In this document: positions 63,393 to 64,000 of the stretch, one piece after another
Numbering within the stretch: the first letter of the stretch is position 1
Layout: every line of letters begins with the position of its first letter
Origin: Clostridium sp. 'White wine YQ'
GTDB taxonomy: Bacteria > Bacillota > Clostridia > Clostridiales > Clostridiaceae
Assembly: GCF_028728205.1 (NCBI RefSeq)
Contig: NZ_JAQYUU010000001.1
Location: forward strand, 609,318 to 673,317
Direction: 5' to 3'
Length of the DNA stretch: 64,000 nt
Notes under the pieces: generated by a model
What the model saw: the letters and a program-made list of their open reading frames with translations, nothing else
Databases searched by the model: none
Told to the model about the DNA's origin: nothing
Translations under genes and position numbers: made by a program

Positions 63393-63498
63393 TGTAAAGG
63401 GCGAATGATTTTTGAAAGTTTACAGAAATCATTCGAGCAATGATGTATCCCTTTGACTTAGAAATAGTCACTTGGGATTTTCCCAAGTGTTTTTTTTT
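63393..63498 (+). promoter_or_regulatory. Structured attenuator leader of purL
   Basis: From the predicted start, AAAGGG (63396-63401) pairs with CCCTTT (63449-63454), enclosing a perfect 10-bp stem CGAATGATTT (63402-63411) / AAATCATTCG (63426-63435) and the single-stranded AGCAATGATGTAT. An intrinsic terminator CACTTGGG/CCCAAGTG (63469-63489) with nine Ts follows. It is laid out like a riboswitch, yet lacks the conserved core of the purine, PRPP (ykkC) or ZTP classes as I know them. Confidence 0.6.
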
Positions 63499-63542
63499 AC
63501 ATTTATAAAGAAGTTATAAATTTAATTTGGAGGTTAGCCACA

Positions 63543-64000
63543 ATGTCTAATGTAAAAACTGTTTTTGTTGAGAAGAAGAAGGGGTTTGACGTAGAGGCAA
63601 AAGGTTTATTTGAAGATTTCAAAACTAACTTATCAATAAAAACTATAGAAAAAGTTAGGGTATTGAACAAATATACCATAGGTAATCTTTCAGATGAATA
63701 TGAGGCTAAAGCTATTAGCTCAATTTTTTCTGAACCAATGGTAGATGAAGTATTAGTAGGAGAATTAAACTTAGGTAAAGAAGAATGGGCGTTTTGTGTG
63801 GAGTATCTTCCAGGACAATATGATCAAAGAGCAGCTTCAGCAGAAGAATGTTATGAAATACTAACGGCAGGTGAAAAAATAAAAGTTAAATCTGCTAAGG
63901 TAGTAATAATATATGGAAACTTAACTAAAGAGGAAAAAGATAAAATAAAAGGTTACTACATTAATCCAGTAGATTCAAGAGAAGTAGAAATAAATTCTAA
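63543..64000 (+). CDS. purL: Phosphoribosylformylglycinamidine synthase (large single-chain), 3' truncated by window
   Basis: First 152 residues (MSNVKTVFVEKKKGFDVEAKG ...). The N-terminus with VRVLNKYTIGNLSDEYE, FSEPMVDEV and YLPGQYDQRAASAEECYE matches the large FGAM synthase of clostridia (about 1250 aa), which adds the amide nitrogen of glutamine to FGAR in purine synthesis. GGAGG lies nine bases before the ATG. Preceded by a terminator-bearing leader; the frame is open at the window end. Confidence 0.93.
   Translation, partial: MSNVKTVFVEKKKGFDVEAKGLFEDFKTNLSIKTIEKVRVLNKYTIGNLSDEYEAKAISSIFSEPMVDEVLVGELNLGKEEWAFCVEYLPGQYDQRAASAEECYEILTAGEKIKVKSAKVVIIYGNLTKEEKDKIKGYYINPVDSREVEINS

Overview
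The window is about 64 kb of low-GC (roughly 30%) DNA whose gene content points to an anaerobic, spore-forming member of Clostridium sensu stricto. The evidence is a Spo0E-type phosphatase, rubredoxin, pyruvate formate-lyase with its activase, L-lactate dehydrogenase, an FeoA/FeoB iron system, a pyrBICFKDE operon with leader attenuation, a T-box argS, and the large clostridial type of PurL. Almost all of it is ordinary chromosomal core and accessory sequence. I see no rRNA, tRNA, prophage or CRISPR array.

Layout. 1-4.1 kb: the end of a sugar ABC importer faces a secreted tyrosine-phosphatase-like phytase and a secreted GxGYxYP protein. 4.2-11.2 kb: Spo0E-like protein, PpaX-type HAD phosphatase, D-Ala-D-Ala carboxypeptidase, Nudix CoA pyrophosphatase, EamA exporter, and the GatD/MurT pair that amidates lipid II. 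11.4-21 kb: TPR membrane protein, mannose-6-phosphate isomerase, UppP, 6-phosphofructokinase, a beta-lactamase-fold protein whose catalytic serine is replaced, and several small orphan genes. 21-27 kb: complete UMP pathway from PyrB to PyrE, without carbamoyl-phosphate synthase, preceded by two PyrR-type RNA hairpins. 27.2-34.8 kb: PflB/PflA, rubredoxin, M48 protease, exonuclease, arginase, Ldh. 34.9-39.5 kb: BirA, then an LCP / NAGPA-like / beta-rich surface group. 39.7-46.4 kb: site-2 protease, TrmB, T-box ArgS, Feo operon with a Fur box, HAD phosphatase. 46.4-60.9 kb: metabolic and envelope genes, including PlsC, a PEPCK/HprK-like P-loop protein, NadE and an NfeD/SPFH pair, plus two secreted ComEC-like metallo-beta-lactamase-fold proteins. 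61-64 kb: a REP-associated tyrosine transposase, an alanine racemase family gene, and the start of purL behind a structured leader.

The most distinctive system is a dispersed palindromic repeat, core GGGGACGGTTAACAT, together with a single RAYT (Y1/HUH) transposase at 61038-61958. Two inverted pairs (REPIN-like) lie at 47116-47183 and 60930-60976, a half-site lies at 55885, and another half-site is inside the alanine racemase coding sequence, where it is translated in frame. The pair next to the transposase also has the form of an intrinsic terminator. Other points worth a second look are structured leaders upstream of purL, pfkA, alr, manA and ppaX that match no riboswitch class I recognise, a second PyrR hairpin placed over the pyrB ribosome binding site, and a 100-bp element with 12-bp perfect terminal inverted repeats at 39512-39611.

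All calls come from reading the sequence and from family knowledge; no database search was run.
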